Shown here piece by piece: positions 24,548 through 36,273 of a DNA stretch of 64,000 bases (the first letter of the stretch is position 1; each line of letters opens with the position of its first letter). Under the pieces are notes generated by a model. That model was not told the origin of the DNA. It saw nothing but the letters and a program-made list of their open reading frames with translations, and made no database searches. Origin of the DNA: Mycogone perniciosa (lineage: Eukaryota; Ascomycota; Sordariomycetes; Hypocreales; Hypocreaceae); contig JAOALB010000027.1 in assembly GCA_025331125.1 (NCBI GenBank), positions 62,001 to 126,000 on the forward strand, given 5' to 3'. Made by a program: the position numbers and the translations under genes.

Positions 24548-26311
24548 ATGGATGCCATGATGTCTCAAGCCATGGGACAGGGTCCATTCTATTTCTACAA
24601 CCACGAGACCAAGATCAACCCTCGACAAGCACAATTCGCCCATCAGATGGCTACCTATCAGATGGTACCGACGCTGCCCGCGACTCCCATGTATTCCCGA
24701 CCCAATTCATCGTGCTCGCAACCGCCGACACTATACAGCAATGCGCCATCAGTGATGACACCCACTGGCGCGTCGCCGCCCGCTCTTCGCAAGCCTGCGA
24801 TTATGCTCGAGACGGAGTTTGCTGACGGCTGCTTCCCCGCTACACCTCCTCTGTCGACGTCAGGCAGTGCTGTCGGCAGCCCCAAGACTGGCGATGTGTT
24901 GCAGACCCCGATGAACCCCATGTTTTCCGGGCTGGATGGCATGGGCATCAAAGACGGTGTCGATGTCGCCGAGAGCTTAGTCTTGGACTGGGCCAGCTGT
25001 GGCTCGCCGCCACTGTCGCCTGGTAAGTAAATTGATGCGTTGTCTTCATCATTCAGCGGTGACATGTTGCACCTTGCGTGGGTGTTCTTTTTTGGGAAAC
25101 CTGGTGCTTGCGTTGAATGAGTTGGCCAGCGGGGCAGAGGCTAACCTTATTGGGCAGTGTACCTTCAATCACAACCTGCCAAGGTTCCTTCGCTTACCAC
25201 CAACACTAGCGACATCTTATCCACAGCTTCGTGCCCTTCTCTGTCCCCCTCGCCCACGCCGTACGCGCGATCTGTCGCGTCAGAACAGGACGTCGACTTC
25301 TGCGATCCTCGAAACCTCACCGTCTCTGGATCGCCCAGCTCCGCTTTGGCCCCGGAGTTTACCCTGTCCGTTTTGGGCGAAGAAGTGAAGACTGAGCAGC
25401 TGGCAACTGGTGCCGTTGCCGTGCCTCACCCGACCTTCGACTTCAACCCTGCCCTGCCCCACGGCCTGCCCTCGTTTGAGGATTTCTCAGATCTTGAGTC
25501 CGAGGCTGACTTCAGCAACCTGGTCAACCTCGCCGAGTCTACTTCTGTCGATATTTCTCGCCCACGTACCTACACGGGCTCCTCTGTCGTTTCATTGGGC
25601 CACGGCAGCTTCATCGGTGATGAGGAGCTGAGCTTCGACGATAGCGAGACCTTTCAGTTTCCGTCTCTTCCCAGCCCGCCATCGTCTGTTGATGCTGCAG
25701 ACTGCCACCAGAACAAGAGGCAGAAGAAGGACAACAAGAGAGACAGCCGAGCTGCCAAGCCCGTCATGAACGCTGCTGCCAACGATGCCCAGTCGGGTAA
25801 CGACCAATCTGGCGTCGACCACACCGCCTCAATCATTTCTGACTCCAACGCCTCGTCTGGATCTGATGAACCCATTGCCCCTCTTCCAGTCCCCACCAAT
25901 CGACGTGGCCGCAAGCAGTCACTGACTGAGGATCCCTCCAAGACCTTTGTTTGTGATCTCTGCAATCGACGATTCCGTCGCCAGGAGCACTTGAAGCGCC
26001 ACTACCGCTCTCTTCACACACAGGAGAAGCCATTCGAGTGCAATGAGTGCGGCAAGAAGTTCTCCAGGAGCGACAACCTAGCCCAACACGCCCGAACCCA
26101 CGCCGGCGGTGCCATCGTTATGAACCTGATTGATGATACCGATATTTCTGCATATGATGGCAGCATGATGGCGGCTCCTGTTGGCGACGACTATAACACA
26201 TATGGCAAGGTTCTCTTCCAGATTGCCTCGGAGATTCCCGGCAGCGCTAGTGAGCTGTCCTCAGAAGAGGGTAGCGATCAAGGCAAGAAGAAGCGCAAGC
26301 GCTCTGAGTAA
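24548..26311 (+). CDS. MSN2: Msn2/Seb1-type C2H2 stress-response transcription factor
   Basis: Zinc-finger activator of the Msn2/Msn4/Seb1 type, which in fungi drives stress genes from CCCCT elements. Exons are 24548-25022 and 25158-26311, giving 542 aa; the intron has GTAAGT and CAG borders. The start is the first ATG in frame and gives MDAMMSQAMGQGPFYFYNHE, a conserved N-terminus of the filamentous-fungal orthologues. A Ser/Pro/Thr-rich activation region fills residues 30-400. Two adjacent C2H2 fingers lie at the C-terminal side, with Cys424, Cys427, His440, His445 and Cys453, Cys456, His469, His473. The link TQEKPFE is standard. The last residues KKKRKRSE form a likely nuclear localisation signal. 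The gene sits alone between two of the largest spacers in the window. Confidence 0.9.
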
Positions 26312-27119
26312 GGCTTCTACTGCACCGCATCTCAAGATAGCCACCTGGTTGTCTAGTACACGCCCGATATGACATCCATGATATTCTTCCTTCGCCCCAT
26401 TGCCAGCCGCTACTCTGGTAGCCTAATCGGCAGGGGCTAGAAGGCCATTTTCTTTTATCCAAGTCATTTTTGGTAGAGGGGGAGAACACACATTGAAAGG
26501 GAAAAACTAAAGCGGTCACGAATTTGCATTTACATCTTTCTCTTCTTGTATCAACTTGCCGAAACCTCCATTTTTTGTTTTTGCTGATGATTTGGGAGGA
26601 TTCTTGCCTATTTTTGTTTCGAAGCTGCATCATGACAACAAAAAAGTTCGACAAATAGTTCGAGCACGGAAGAGGAAATTCGGGTATGGGAATTGGCGCG
26701 CATGGCGGACTTGAACATTCTCATGTGGAACAAGAGTATGGATGTTGAGTCTGTCAAACTGACGACGACATACCGACGCATTGGCGGCTTGTCCTTGTTT
26801 ACACTTGTTGTAATAATTCGCGGCGGACGATAGCTGGTAAGTCGCCTGCTGTGGAGGATGCTGAACTAGGAGATGTGTTGGAGGCATGGGCCGGGAGGCC
26901 TTTACGTCCGTCTTCTTGGGTTTATTATTCTTAGCACTTGTTTTCTAGTTTGCTGGATGCTGGATGGAACCGTCGGATATGGGAGTGTGCGGGCCACATC
27001 TTGACAGACACTTTCCGTTTAATCAGCACAAGTTTTAGAAAACCCTTGGTTTGACGTTCCGTCAACAACAAAAATATTATACCGCTGCCATAACAATGTT
27101 TCTTGCCTTGCCTTCTTGT

Positions 27120-27156
27120 GCTATGTGCTATGTGATGCTAGATGCTAGATGCTAGT
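27120..27156. repeat. Short direct repeats of GATGCTA and CTATGTG
   Basis: Two CTATGTG units are followed by three GATGCTA units in tandem. This looks like replication slippage. Confidence 0.6.
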
Positions 27157-28007
27157 CAATCTTGATACGACGCGCCAGCTGGAGGCGCAGGAAGCTATCT
27201 ACTCGTAAAGGCGCCTTGCTATGACGGCCTGATGGCAAGGTGCTAGCTCACTGACAAGGAGCCAACCCCATTCCGTATTCTACACGAAATTTGACTATAC
27301 GCGTTGCGGTTCATTCCGCCATCAGGACCGATGTGTCAGATAGTGCGGGCTGTTTAGCGGCGGTCTCATAATTGAAGCCATCATCATGACAATGATACAT
27401 AGTGATAGATACCACTCCGTACATACTTGCTACCTAAAGCGGCCGCCGGGGGTACCGGCTGGGAGGAACGGCGTGGTTCACTAGGGAAAAGGCTTATCCA
27501 CACAGGCGGTTTCTTCTAGTTCAGGCACATCTACTAGAGCGGTTGGTAGAGGAGGTGTGGCGTGAGGTATGAAGCAGTAGACTGTCGAAACACGTTACGG
27601 CTGAAAAGGCCGCAGGCCAGCGATATCCGAGGACTGACCACAAACAGTATAGGCACATGGGGCGGGCGCGCTAGGTTCGCAGTCGGGAAGAAGTTGAGTC
27701 TAACTGGTGAAGAGATATTAGTGAGTAGTTCGTGGAGAGAGACAGATTTGTCGTTGGCTTGGCTTGTCGTACATAGGCCGGTCGATGGGACTAAGAGACT
27801 AAGAGCTTGGTTCTGTAGTAGTGCTTGCTATTCGTGGAATCCGGGTTAGAGACCCGGATAGACACACACACATACACACCTTATTAGCCGGGGGGCCTTC
27901 TTGGGGGCCGGGACGGTCGCCTGCGCCTTCAATTTGCGAACCCGTTCGTTTCATTGTTGATGGGACGGTCCCTAGTTCCTGGTGGGGATGGATGGTGAGT
28001 TAGGCGT

Positions 28008-28052
28008 AGTACGGAGTAGTAGTATTACTCGTACTAGTCAGTGCTCCGTACC
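28008..28052. repeat. Composite TACGGAGTA / TACTCGTA / CTCCGTAC block
   Basis: Contains TACGGAGTA, TAG triplets, TTACTCGTACTAG and CTCCGTACC within 45 bp. Confidence 0.65.
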
Positions 28053-29167
28053 CCGTACACCCAGGAGACTGGGTCTGGGAATGCCTAATATCTTGGCTCT
28101 GACGATCCGGTGGCGCACCAAGTGGCAAATTAATTGAGATGAATTTCACCATAGATACGATATTAGATGATGGCTGATAGCTGCGATGCTAGTGACTAGC
28201 GGCTGGGTATGGGTTTCCTCAGTGCTGGGACACCCGGACCGGGTAGCCGGGTGGGTGGGTGGTGATGATGCTTGGAGCTTCTGCCGGTCCTTGCGGCGCG
28301 CCTGGTCGAGTTGGTGAGGCTCAGTTCAGTTCGCGTCTTCTGGTGACGGATGAAGAGACCCTGCTTCGGAAGGGTCGGTTATGCCATCGTGATTTGGAGC
28401 TCCTCTCAGACCACTTTCATCGGACGAACACACGCATAAGCCCGATCCGTCTGACCTGTTCGTAATGGTGCACGAGCCACTGAACAAATCAAAGTGATAC
28501 CATTCTTTTGCGAGCAATAAGCACTATCACATTTGACGACGTTGTGTTGTGGTTGTCGATATGAAGGTCGGAAGAGAAGGTGTCCAAGACGGTAGTTGGA
28601 GGAGTCAACTGCTGTCACACAAACAGTACTATTCGAAAAGTAGTAGTAATGCTGTATACTCCGTACTCCATAATCAAAGCGATATAACCGTCATTGAGTG
28701 GCTAGAATTGCCAATCTCCAAGGCACACGCCAGGTCATAGCGAATGAATGACAAATCTCGCTGATCATTCAATGTGTTGCTCGATGTCGTAGCTTCTTTG
28801 TGGAACGACCTCATTTCGCGTACAAGGTTGGCAACTAGGTTGGTAACCACCTATTACAAGGTAGGTTGGGTGTGCTTTGCACGCGCATGGATCATCAACG
28901 GTGTTGTTGACTCTTGACTCTTGCTGAACTGCTTGTACGAGTAGTAGCACTAATAGTAATAAGTACTCGTACTATTGCTTTTGAGCGGCTATGCGTAACC
29001 GAAATATTTATGCATAATTCTTCTTGGAAATTGTTCTAGAATAGTACTTGCTTAAGCTCAAGCTCTCAATTGCATTGTGACAATTATTCCCACAATTGCT
29101 CAAGCCAAGTGGCTGTCCGTTGATGACTTCATGTCCAGAGGTGATGAAAATGTGTGGGAAAATGTCT

Positions 29168-29175
29168 TCACGTGA
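29168..29175. promoter_or_regulatory. TCACGTGA palindrome upstream of DPH6
   Basis: Perfect palindrome 78 bp before the DPH6 start codon, a position suited to a promoter-proximal activator site. Confidence 0.45.
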
Positions 29176-29252
29176 GGGCTTAAGCCACTCACTTCCAAGA
29201 CTTCACAACTCCGACTCAAAAGGCTCTTGAAAAGCCCACAACGGCCATAATA

Positions 29253-31676
29253 ATGTCATCTGAATGCCTGAATGTGATAGCGCTGGTTTCGGGCGGAAAG
29301 GACAGTTTCTTCAACCTCATCCATTGCATTCACCATGGGCATCGCATTGTGGCCCTGGCCAATTTATTCCCTCCTGGGGACAACGACTCGGCCCAAGATG
29401 GCGTCCAGTTCATTGACCCGACTCAGCAACCACATACTGCTAGCCTTTCAGAAGCGCGAGGAGATGAATCCGAGGTCAAGGATCTGAATAGCTTTATGTA
29501 CCAGACTGTTGGCCATGAAGTCATTCCCCTCTACGCAGCGGCCACGGGAGTGCCCCTCTATCGCCAGCCCATTCGCGGGGCTGCGGTTCATCATGAGCGG
29601 GACTACGACTATGCGGCTGGAGGACAACGGTCAAGCTCCTTGAGCGAAGAGACAGAATCCATGCTATCGCTACTCCAGGCTATAAAGGCTCGCCATCCCG
29701 AGGCCAATGCCATATGCTCTGGGGCTATCTTGTCAACCTACCAGCGTACCCGCGTCGAGTCCGTTGCCATGCGGTTGGGCCTCGTCCCTTTGGCATATCT
29801 ATGGAAATATCCTGTCCTTCCACCTCCCTTGGACACGTCTGCGGATGAGACCCAGTTGCTAGCAGACATGGCCGCAGCTGGTCTTGAAGCCCGGATCATC
29901 AAGGTAGCGAGCGCGGGTCTCAGCGAGAGCCACCTGTGGGAGCAGGTGTCGAGCAACACCGGGGTGAATCGCATCAAGAGCGCACTTCGAAAGTTTGGTG
30001 CTGCTGAAGGGGCGGCGCTTGGCGAGGGAGGCGAGTTTGAGACGCTTGTCTTGAATGGGCCTTCTGGTTTGTTCAAGAAGCGCATCTGCATTCCAGAAGA
30101 TGGCAGGAAAGTCATTCATGAGGGAGGAGGTTCGAGTTGGTTGATGCTCCGAGGGGCTCAGCTTCAAGACAAACCGCTGGACGCCGACACCGAGGGGTCC
30201 GTACGAGTTCCTGAGCTGCTTGATGCAAGGTTTCAGGCCATCTTGGATCGTGTGTTAGACATAACATCGATCGAGGTGGATATGCAGGATGTTGGGGGTA
30301 CACAAACGTCGGCCCTTCTCGGCAAGAAATCGACACTTCTGGACGAGGGTGCTGATGTACTACGGTGGTCTGTTTTGGCCGAGTCTGAAATGGATCGCAG
30401 CTCAATCGAGGATGAAACCCGATCTGTAGTCGACAAGATCAGGGAGCTACTGTCTTCGACATCGATTGATGCAGCGCAGATTACAAACACCCTCGTCATT
30501 CTACGCAACATGTCTGACTTCCCCAAGGTCAACGCAGAATACGGCAAACTCTTTACAAAGCCGAACCCACCGTCCCGCATCACCATATCGTGTGGTGATT
30601 TGCTTCCAGCCGGTCACAATATCATAGTACATCTCACAGCGCCAAACCCGGCGGCAAAAACTGACAGAGATGGACTCCACGTCCAGTCTCGATCATACTG
30701 GGCACCGGCCAACATTGGTCCTTACAGCCAAGCTGTTGACGTTGCTGTTACAGCTCAGCGGGAGCCAACAGACCTGAGGGCCGTGTATGTTGCTGGCCAG
30801 ATTCCTTTGATCCCCGCTTCTATGGTACTTCCAACGCCTTCTGAAACCTCTCGGCAACTGCAGATTGTACTATCTCTACAGCATCTGTGGAGAATCGGGC
30901 TAGAAATGAAGATACAGATCTGGACAAGTGCTGTGGCGTATTTCGCCAGATCATCAGCGGTTGCTGAAATGGAACGCAATGTGAAACTTGCCAGCTTGGC
31001 ATGGAGGCTTGCTCACGGATCGCCGGATGATGACGAGGATGATGAAAACGGGCCGGACCCCTGGGACCTCAAGTATAACCCGCAGTATATGTCCTTGGGA
31101 GACGCTGCTCAAGGGAAGGCTCTTGCACACCTCCCCGACTGGTCGGCATTTACGCTGCGGCAGCAAAATGAGCCGGACTCATGCATTCCGCCCTTCTTTG
31201 CTGTAGAGATTGAGGAGCTTCCTCGACAATCTGCAGTAGAATGGCATGCCCACACCGGTCTCTCACGAATTGATGAAAGCAGTATAGAGATGGTTTACCA
31301 TCCGGAAGCTGGAGCGCTCGGTTGGAGAGCTTGGCACGTTGTTGTCCATGCGTCCAAGGTCAGTGTGGTGTACACAACGCTGGCCTATGTTCTAGCAGAT
31401 GATGCTGACTATACGCAACTTGAGTCTCTGAGGGAAGCGCTAGCTGCTTCATATGAAGACTCGGTTCGCCGTCTCGGTTTTGACGCTTCAAGGTCTGCCC
31501 CGATAGCCCCTCACTTGGCATACATTGATATAAGCAAAACTGCATTGGCGTGGCAGAAACCTGGACATGCTGGCCTGTCATCGTCCTTGGCGGTAGTGCC
31601 ATGTCGGTCGATTTGGTCGCGGACAGGGGAAAGGGTGGGATGCATTGCCATGTACAGGACGATGTACGCTTCATAG
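29253..31676 (+). CDS. DPH6: Diphthine-ammonia ligase with two C-terminal RidA/YjgF-type domains
   Basis: Catalyses the last step of diphthamide synthesis, the ATP-dependent amidation of diphthine on elongation factor 2 in the cytosol. The gene has no intron and codes for 807 aa. The N-terminal adenine-nucleotide alpha-hydrolase-type domain opens with ALVSGGKDSFFN (PP-loop SGGKDS at 13-18) and continues with EANAICSGAILSTYQRTRVE and LGEGGEFETLVLNGP, all typical of Dph6. Two RidA-like domains follow, the first near 480-620 with YWAPANIGPYSQAVD, the second near 645-770 and more diverged. This three-part layout is the known eukaryotic form, as in yeast. The ATG chosen is the first in frame and lies next to a TCACGTGA site. 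An acidic run (DDDEDDEN) separates the RidA parts. Confidence 0.93.
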   Translation: MSSECLNVIALVSGGKDSFFNLIHCIHHGHRIVALANLFPPGDNDSAQDGVQFIDPTQQPHTASLSEARGDESEVKDLNSFMYQTVGHEVIPLYAAATGVPLYRQPIRGAAVHHERDYDYAAGGQRSSSLSEETESMLSLLQAIKARHPEANAICSGAILSTYQRTRVESVAMRLGLVPLAYLWKYPVLPPPLDTSADETQLLADMAAAGLEARIIKVASAGLSESHLWEQVSSNTGVNRIKSALRKFGAAEGAALGEGGEFETLVLNGPSGLFKKRICIPEDGRKVIHEGGGSSWLMLRGAQLQDKPLDADTEGSVRVPELLDARFQAILDRVLDITSIEVDMQDVGGTQTSALLGKKSTLLDEGADVLRWSVLAESEMDRSSIEDETRSVVDKIRELLSSTSIDAAQITNTLVILRNMSDFPKVNAEYGKLFTKPNPPSRITISCGDLLPAGHNIIVHLTAPNPAAKTDRDGLHVQSRSYWAPANIGPYSQAVDVAVTAQREPTDLRAVYVAGQIPLIPASMVLPTPSETSRQLQIVLSLQHLWRIGLEMKIQIWTSAVAYFARSSAVAEMERNVKLASLAWRLAHGSPDDDEDDENGPDPWDLKYNPQYMSLGDAAQGKALAHLPDWSAFTLRQQNEPDSCIPPFFAVEIEELPRQSAVEWHAHTGLSRIDESSIEMVYHPEAGALGWRAWHVVVHASKVSVVYTTLAYVLADDADYTQLESLREALAASYEDSVRRLGFDASRSAPIAPHLAYIDISKTALAWQKPGHAGLSSSLAVVPCRSIWSRTGERVGCIAMYRTMYAS

Positions 31677-32290
31677 GTACACTGTACTCCCATGAATTAG
31701 TATTGGCTTTGACGTGATTGCTTTCTGTGCGTATTGACTCTGTGTTGTAAGGTTGTAAGTGGTTGCGTGTAAGTCGACTGTCGCTTGTGCCAAGCTAGGC
31801 TTGTTGGTCAACAGATCTGTCAACTGTGCAACGCAACCATGTCTATTTGTATGTAGAAATCACAGCAGCTCCCTGGCCGCCTCGCTTGTGCGCCCGTGTG
31901 ATCACCAGTTGCTGACATGACGTCTCTTCTCCGCATGCACATCTGTAGGCCAGCTGGTTGGCCAGCCTTACCTGCGGCTTACAGCAGCTCGCTCAGGCGC
32001 ATAATGACGCGATGCGATCGGCGAGACAGCGTCGACAAGTCTGGACATATCGGGGCCTTTTAGAGTTAGAAAGAAGAAAAAAACTACTTGCACTGGAGCG
32101 CATTTTTGGCGTCTTTTTTTGCTATGTCTTCTAAAACTCTTGGTCCTCCACCTCCGCTTATTCGTACTTCGTACAAGCCTTTGAAGCACGCCATTGCTTG
32201 CGAGCATCTAGTAATACTTGGCTCATGTGCGCGCCTCCGCGCTGCCCCCCGCGCTGCTGTGCAGTCAAGTGAGACCAACCCCCTGTGACC
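31677..32290. other. Spacer between DPH6 and the DUF202 gene
   Basis: 614 bp holding the DPH6 3' UTR and the promoter of the next gene. A short A-rich stretch lies at 32068-32084 and a TTCGTACTTCGTAC motif-family copy near 32161. No gene was seen. Confidence 0.45.
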
Positions 32291-33479
32291 ATGGCCGCCG
32301 ACAATCATACCTCTCGCCATGACGATCCCACGAATGCCCTCCCGCTGCCATTGTCGCGGGCCAGAACACCGTCCAGAGGCGAGAGTCGGCTACGCCAGTC
32401 GACAGGAGAGCGCATCAACGAGATCCTCGAGGTGAGAAGAGAAGACGCTTTCCATTGATTGCGATCGTCTTTCTTTGATTGAGTGTTTGCTTGCTGTCTG
32501 TCTGTCTGTCTGTCTGTGACTGCCCCTTTCCCTTCTCCTCCTCCTCCTCCTCTCCTCTGCTGCTACGAGCTTAGGTGGCGAGGGCCGTGCTGAAAGTGGA
32601 TTGGGTGTGTTGCTGTTGCTGACTCGGACTCGGAGCACGCAACACAGACGGCGCTTCAGCGGGCACAAAGCATGGATGCTGATTCCTTGACGCTCATCCG
32701 AAAGAAATCCATACACCCTATGGCGGCTGACGGACACTACGATGACGAGACGACGGGTATAGTGTCGCGAGGATCTGGACATAGCTACCAGACGCTACAC
32801 ATTGGCGGCGGCAGCGACACTGCACGATCGAGAAAGTCAACGTATAATACTCCCAGGAATGGCAACAGCCGCAAGCCCGAGACCTCTGCCCTACGGGACG
32901 ATCCGCCTGCACGTCAGCAGGACCAGGACCGGGATTCCGCATCGGAGGGAGACACGACACCCGAGCCCGCCCCTCCCAGGTGGAAGCGGACGCTGGCAAA
33001 GTTCCAATCCCTCGAGCTGGAGAATACGGGAAGCGTGGCACGGGATCACCTCGCCCTCGGTATGGTGCATCACACGTGCCCTCTCGCTGATGGCTGGCGC
33101 GAAGTAGCTAACTTTGCATATGCTAGAACGGACATTTCTTGCGTGGCTGAGGACATCTCTGGCCTTTGCGTCGATTGGTGTAGCTGTGACGCAGCTGTTC
33201 CGCCTCAACACCTCCGTCTCTGAAGATGCGGCGGCACATGGTATGAACAATGATACGCTCCGGCAGATGGGTAGACCATTGGGAACTACGTTCCTGGCTA
33301 TCAGCATCCTGACCCTACTGCTGGGATGCAAGCGGTATTTCCACGCCCAGGAGTGGATTCTTCAGGGCAAGTTCCCCGCGAGTCGGGGGACCATCATCAT
33401 CATGGCGTTTGTGGCATTGGCGTTGATGTTGTTGTCTTTGGTTGTGGTTATTGTTATTCAACCGGAAGACGAGAAGTGA
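32291..33479 (+). CDS. DUF202-domain membrane protein with long disordered N-terminus
   Basis: Small polytopic membrane protein of the DUF202 (YidH) family; the domain is also found at the end of Vtc polyphosphate-polymerase subunits, but no SPX or VTC part is present here. Exons are 32291-32431, 32648-33059 and 33127-33479, giving 301 aa. The first 135 residues are polar and low in complexity, with many Arg, Ser and Pro. The last exon border rebuilds the family hallmark HLALERTFLAWLRTSLAF. Three membrane segments follow: SIGVAVTQLF region, TTFLAISILTLLLG, and IIIMAFVALALMLLSLVVVI at the end. The last membrane helix is followed by a short charged tail. Intron 1 (216 nt) is unusually long and carries a CTGT microsatellite. 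Function is not known; a vacuolar or plasma-membrane role would be a guess. Confidence 0.85.
32494..32517. repeat. CTGT tetranucleotide microsatellite in intron 1 of the DUF202 gene
   Basis: Six perfect CTGT units inside the intron, followed some 20 bp later by a CTC triplet run. Both are likely length-polymorphic. Confidence 0.8.
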
Positions 33480-33843
33480 AACCGAACTCGACGAGTAACT
33501 GGGAAGGGGACTCTTCATGCATTTATCTTGCTTTCATGCTTGGCTACCAGGGGATATGTGCTTTTTGGGCGGATGGATATGTATTTTTTAAACGTTGGCA
33601 TAAGGCTGGATGGAATCTTGCTGTAATATCTGTCAAACGATAAGTGACACACGAACATACAATGAATATATGTACTATAGTAAGGGCTCAATAAATGTCT
33701 CACGGATGCTGTCTTGGCGATATTATGTCTGAACCATATGTTGTCATACTGCGGGGAGTTGCATCCGCGAAACGCACAATGGTGGGGTTCAGGTTCACTC
33801 TTCAACCTCACCACTACATCGTAAGGAAAGCGGAAATTCTATC
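33480..33843. other. Spacer between the DUF202 gene and the helicase gene
   Basis: 364 bp between two co-oriented genes. It must contain both the 3' end of the first and the promoter of the second. AATAAA occurs near 33691. No other signal was seen. Confidence 0.4.
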
Positions 33844-36273
33844 ATGCCGTCTCTAGAGCCCATTGACGTTCCGTCCTTTGCGGCCACCCAGCTTGCTCTC
33901 TTGGATCAAGAGCTCCAAAGCGAGATCCAAGAAACGAGTTCTCTCATCTCCAACCACAGCCCCACCGGCCTGCAGCGAGCTGGTCTGGCCATCACCAACC
34001 TCGTCGTTTCCTCGCAGCGCACTGGCTTGGGAGGCAAAACTGTTCTTGATCTAAGCCCTGACAATGCCACTTCGAGCACCGGGGAGCTGCCAGAGCATGG
34101 TATCCGGACTGGGGATATTGTTCTAGTGGCGGAGCAGCCAGCGGGAAGTGCCAAGAAGAGGGAGGTTAAGGAACTCGAGAAGAAAGGCGGTAGAGGGGTT
34201 GTGACTAAAGTCCAAAGAGCAGCTGTGAGCGTTGCGCTGGATGAGGGAAAGGATGATGCTGTCTTTTCGGGGAGGGTGTGGATAGTGAAGCTGGCGGATG
34301 AGGTCACATATCGACGGTATGGGATACACATGCCTTCTATCTGATGCTGTGCAAATGAAAATCTTCTGATAAAATGAGGCCAAGTTACTGACAGATCATG
34401 GAAGCATGAAACAGACAATGGAGAAGCTGCAAAAGATGGGCGAATCCGAATACTCGAGCTTCATCAGAGTCCTATTTGGACTGTCCAGTCCGTCGCCTGT
34501 ACCCCAGGATCTGACAAGGAGTACAGAAGTTGGAAACATTGAGTGGATAGACCCAACTTTGAACGACTCACAGAAGGATGCAATTCGCTTTGCGTTGGCT
34601 TCTCGCGAGGTGGCTCTGATCCACGGACCTCCAGGGGTGAGCTTCACGATATCGATGTGACATGTATAACTTGCTAACTTTCCTAGACGGGAAAAACGCA
34701 CACCCTTATAGAATTGATTCTTCAGATGATCAAGAGCGGACAAAGAATATTAGTGTGTGGCCCGTCCAATATCTCAGTCGACAACATCGTGGAACGCCTA
34801 TCTCCACACAAGATCCCCATTCTCCGTCTCGGCCATCCAGCACGACTTTTGCCTTCGGTTTTGAATCATTCCTTGGACGTACTTACCCAGACGTCTGAGG
34901 CCGGAGCTATAGTCAAGGATGTGCGGGCCGAAATGGATGCGAAGCAAGCCTCGATCAAGAAGACCAAGAGTGGCAGGGAGCGAAAGGCCATCTACACTGA
35001 CTTGAAGGAACTAAGAAAAGAGTATCGTGAGAGGGAAAGGAAATGCGTCAGTAATCTCGTTGGGGGAAGTAAGGTTGTCCTTGCTACACTTCACGGTTCT
35101 GGGGGATTCCAGTTGAGGAATGAAAGGTTTGATGTTGTCATCATCGATGAGGCAAGTCAAGCTCTGGAAGCTCAATGCTGGGTCTCTTTACTGTCAGCAA
35201 AGAAGGTCGTGTGTGCCGGTGACCATCTACAGCTCCCTCCGACAATCAAGTCCCTCAACTCCAAGACCAAAGTCAAGCCCAAGGATGATGTCAAGTCCAT
35301 CAAGGGTATGACTCTTGAAACAACCCTCTTTGACCGGTTGCTGGCTCTCCATGGGCCGTCTATCAAGCGGATGCTCACGACGCAATACCGCATGCATGAA
35401 AAGATTATGCGCTTCCCCTCTGACGAGCTGTACGAATCGAGGCTTGTGGCGGCGGATGGAGTAAAAGCTCGATTGCTCAAAGAATTAGACTACGAAGTTG
35501 AGGATAATGAAGATACGAGAGAGCCGCTCGTTTTCATCGATACCCAAGGCGGAGATTTCCCTGAACGGAATGAAGAGGATGATAAGGATGGCCCGAAGAA
35601 AGGCAGTCTACACGGTGAGAGCAAGAGCAATGAGATGGAGGCGCTTCTAGTCCGGCAGCACGTGAGGCAACTGGTGGAAGCTGGCGTTCGGCCCGAAGAT
35701 ATTGCTGTTGTAACACCTTACAATGCTCAGGTAACGTTCATCTACATCACGGTACCCCTATTTTCAAATCACTGACAAGTAGTGATGGAATCAGCTTGCT
35801 GCTCTTGCACCTCTGAAGGAAAAGTTTCCGGGGATCGAGCTCGGAAGCGTTGATGGCTTCCAAGGCCGAGAGAAAGAGGCCGTGATTGTCAGCCTCGTGC
35901 GCAGTAACTCTGATGGTGAGGTAGGCTTCTTGGGGGAGAAGAGACGTCTCAATGGTAAGCCCCGACAATGCTGGTATCTTCACCTCTTTTGAGCAGAGAA
36001 CCGTATGGATAACGAGCTCGGCATTAATCGATGATCTTAGTCGCCATGACCCGCCCTAAGCGATCATTGACTGTAATAGGGGACTCGGAAACAGTTAAAA
36101 GGTGAGTCTTTTTGTTACTTGGCGCAGCTACGCGACTTCATTACAGGAGTTGAAGACGTATACTAACAACAGTGTTTTTCAGGGGGAGCAAGTTTCTCAA
36201 GAAATGGATGGATTTTCTGGAAGAGAATGCTGATTTGCGATACCCCGATGTCGCAGATGTCCACCAAGGATGA
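33844..36273 (+). CDS. HCS1: SF1B helicase of the Hcs1/IGHMBP2 (SMUBP-2) type
   Basis: ATP-dependent 5' to 3' helicase related to yeast Hcs1 (DNA polymerase alpha-associated helicase A) and human IGHMBP2. Six exons give 686 aa: 33844-34316, 34405-34636, 34687-35730, 35795-35954, 36041-36101 and 36183-36273. Motifs seen: HGPPGTGKT (Walker A, about 231-239, split by intron 2), VVIIDEASQALE (Walker B, about 384-395), AGDHLQLPPT, LTTQYRMHE, VVTPYNAQ, VDGFQGREKEAVIVSLVRSN, and VAMTRPKRSLTVIGD. Intron 1 uses an AAG acceptor with a CTGAC branch site 15 nt before it; this is the only choice that gives TYRRMKQTMEKL, the family sequence. No R3H or AN1 zinc-finger domain follows, as in the yeast protein. 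Confidence 0.92.

Larger units (their letters stand above)
26312..29252. other. Spacer between the Msn2-type gene and DPH6
   Basis: 2.9 kb with no supported gene. It holds the Msn2-type 3' UTR (T-rich near 26550-26620), a small GATGCTA direct repeat (27120-27156), a CA run (27864-27880), motif-family copies (near 27414, 28008, 28630 and 28935), and the DPH6 promoter with a TCACGTGA palindrome. Confidence 0.5.
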
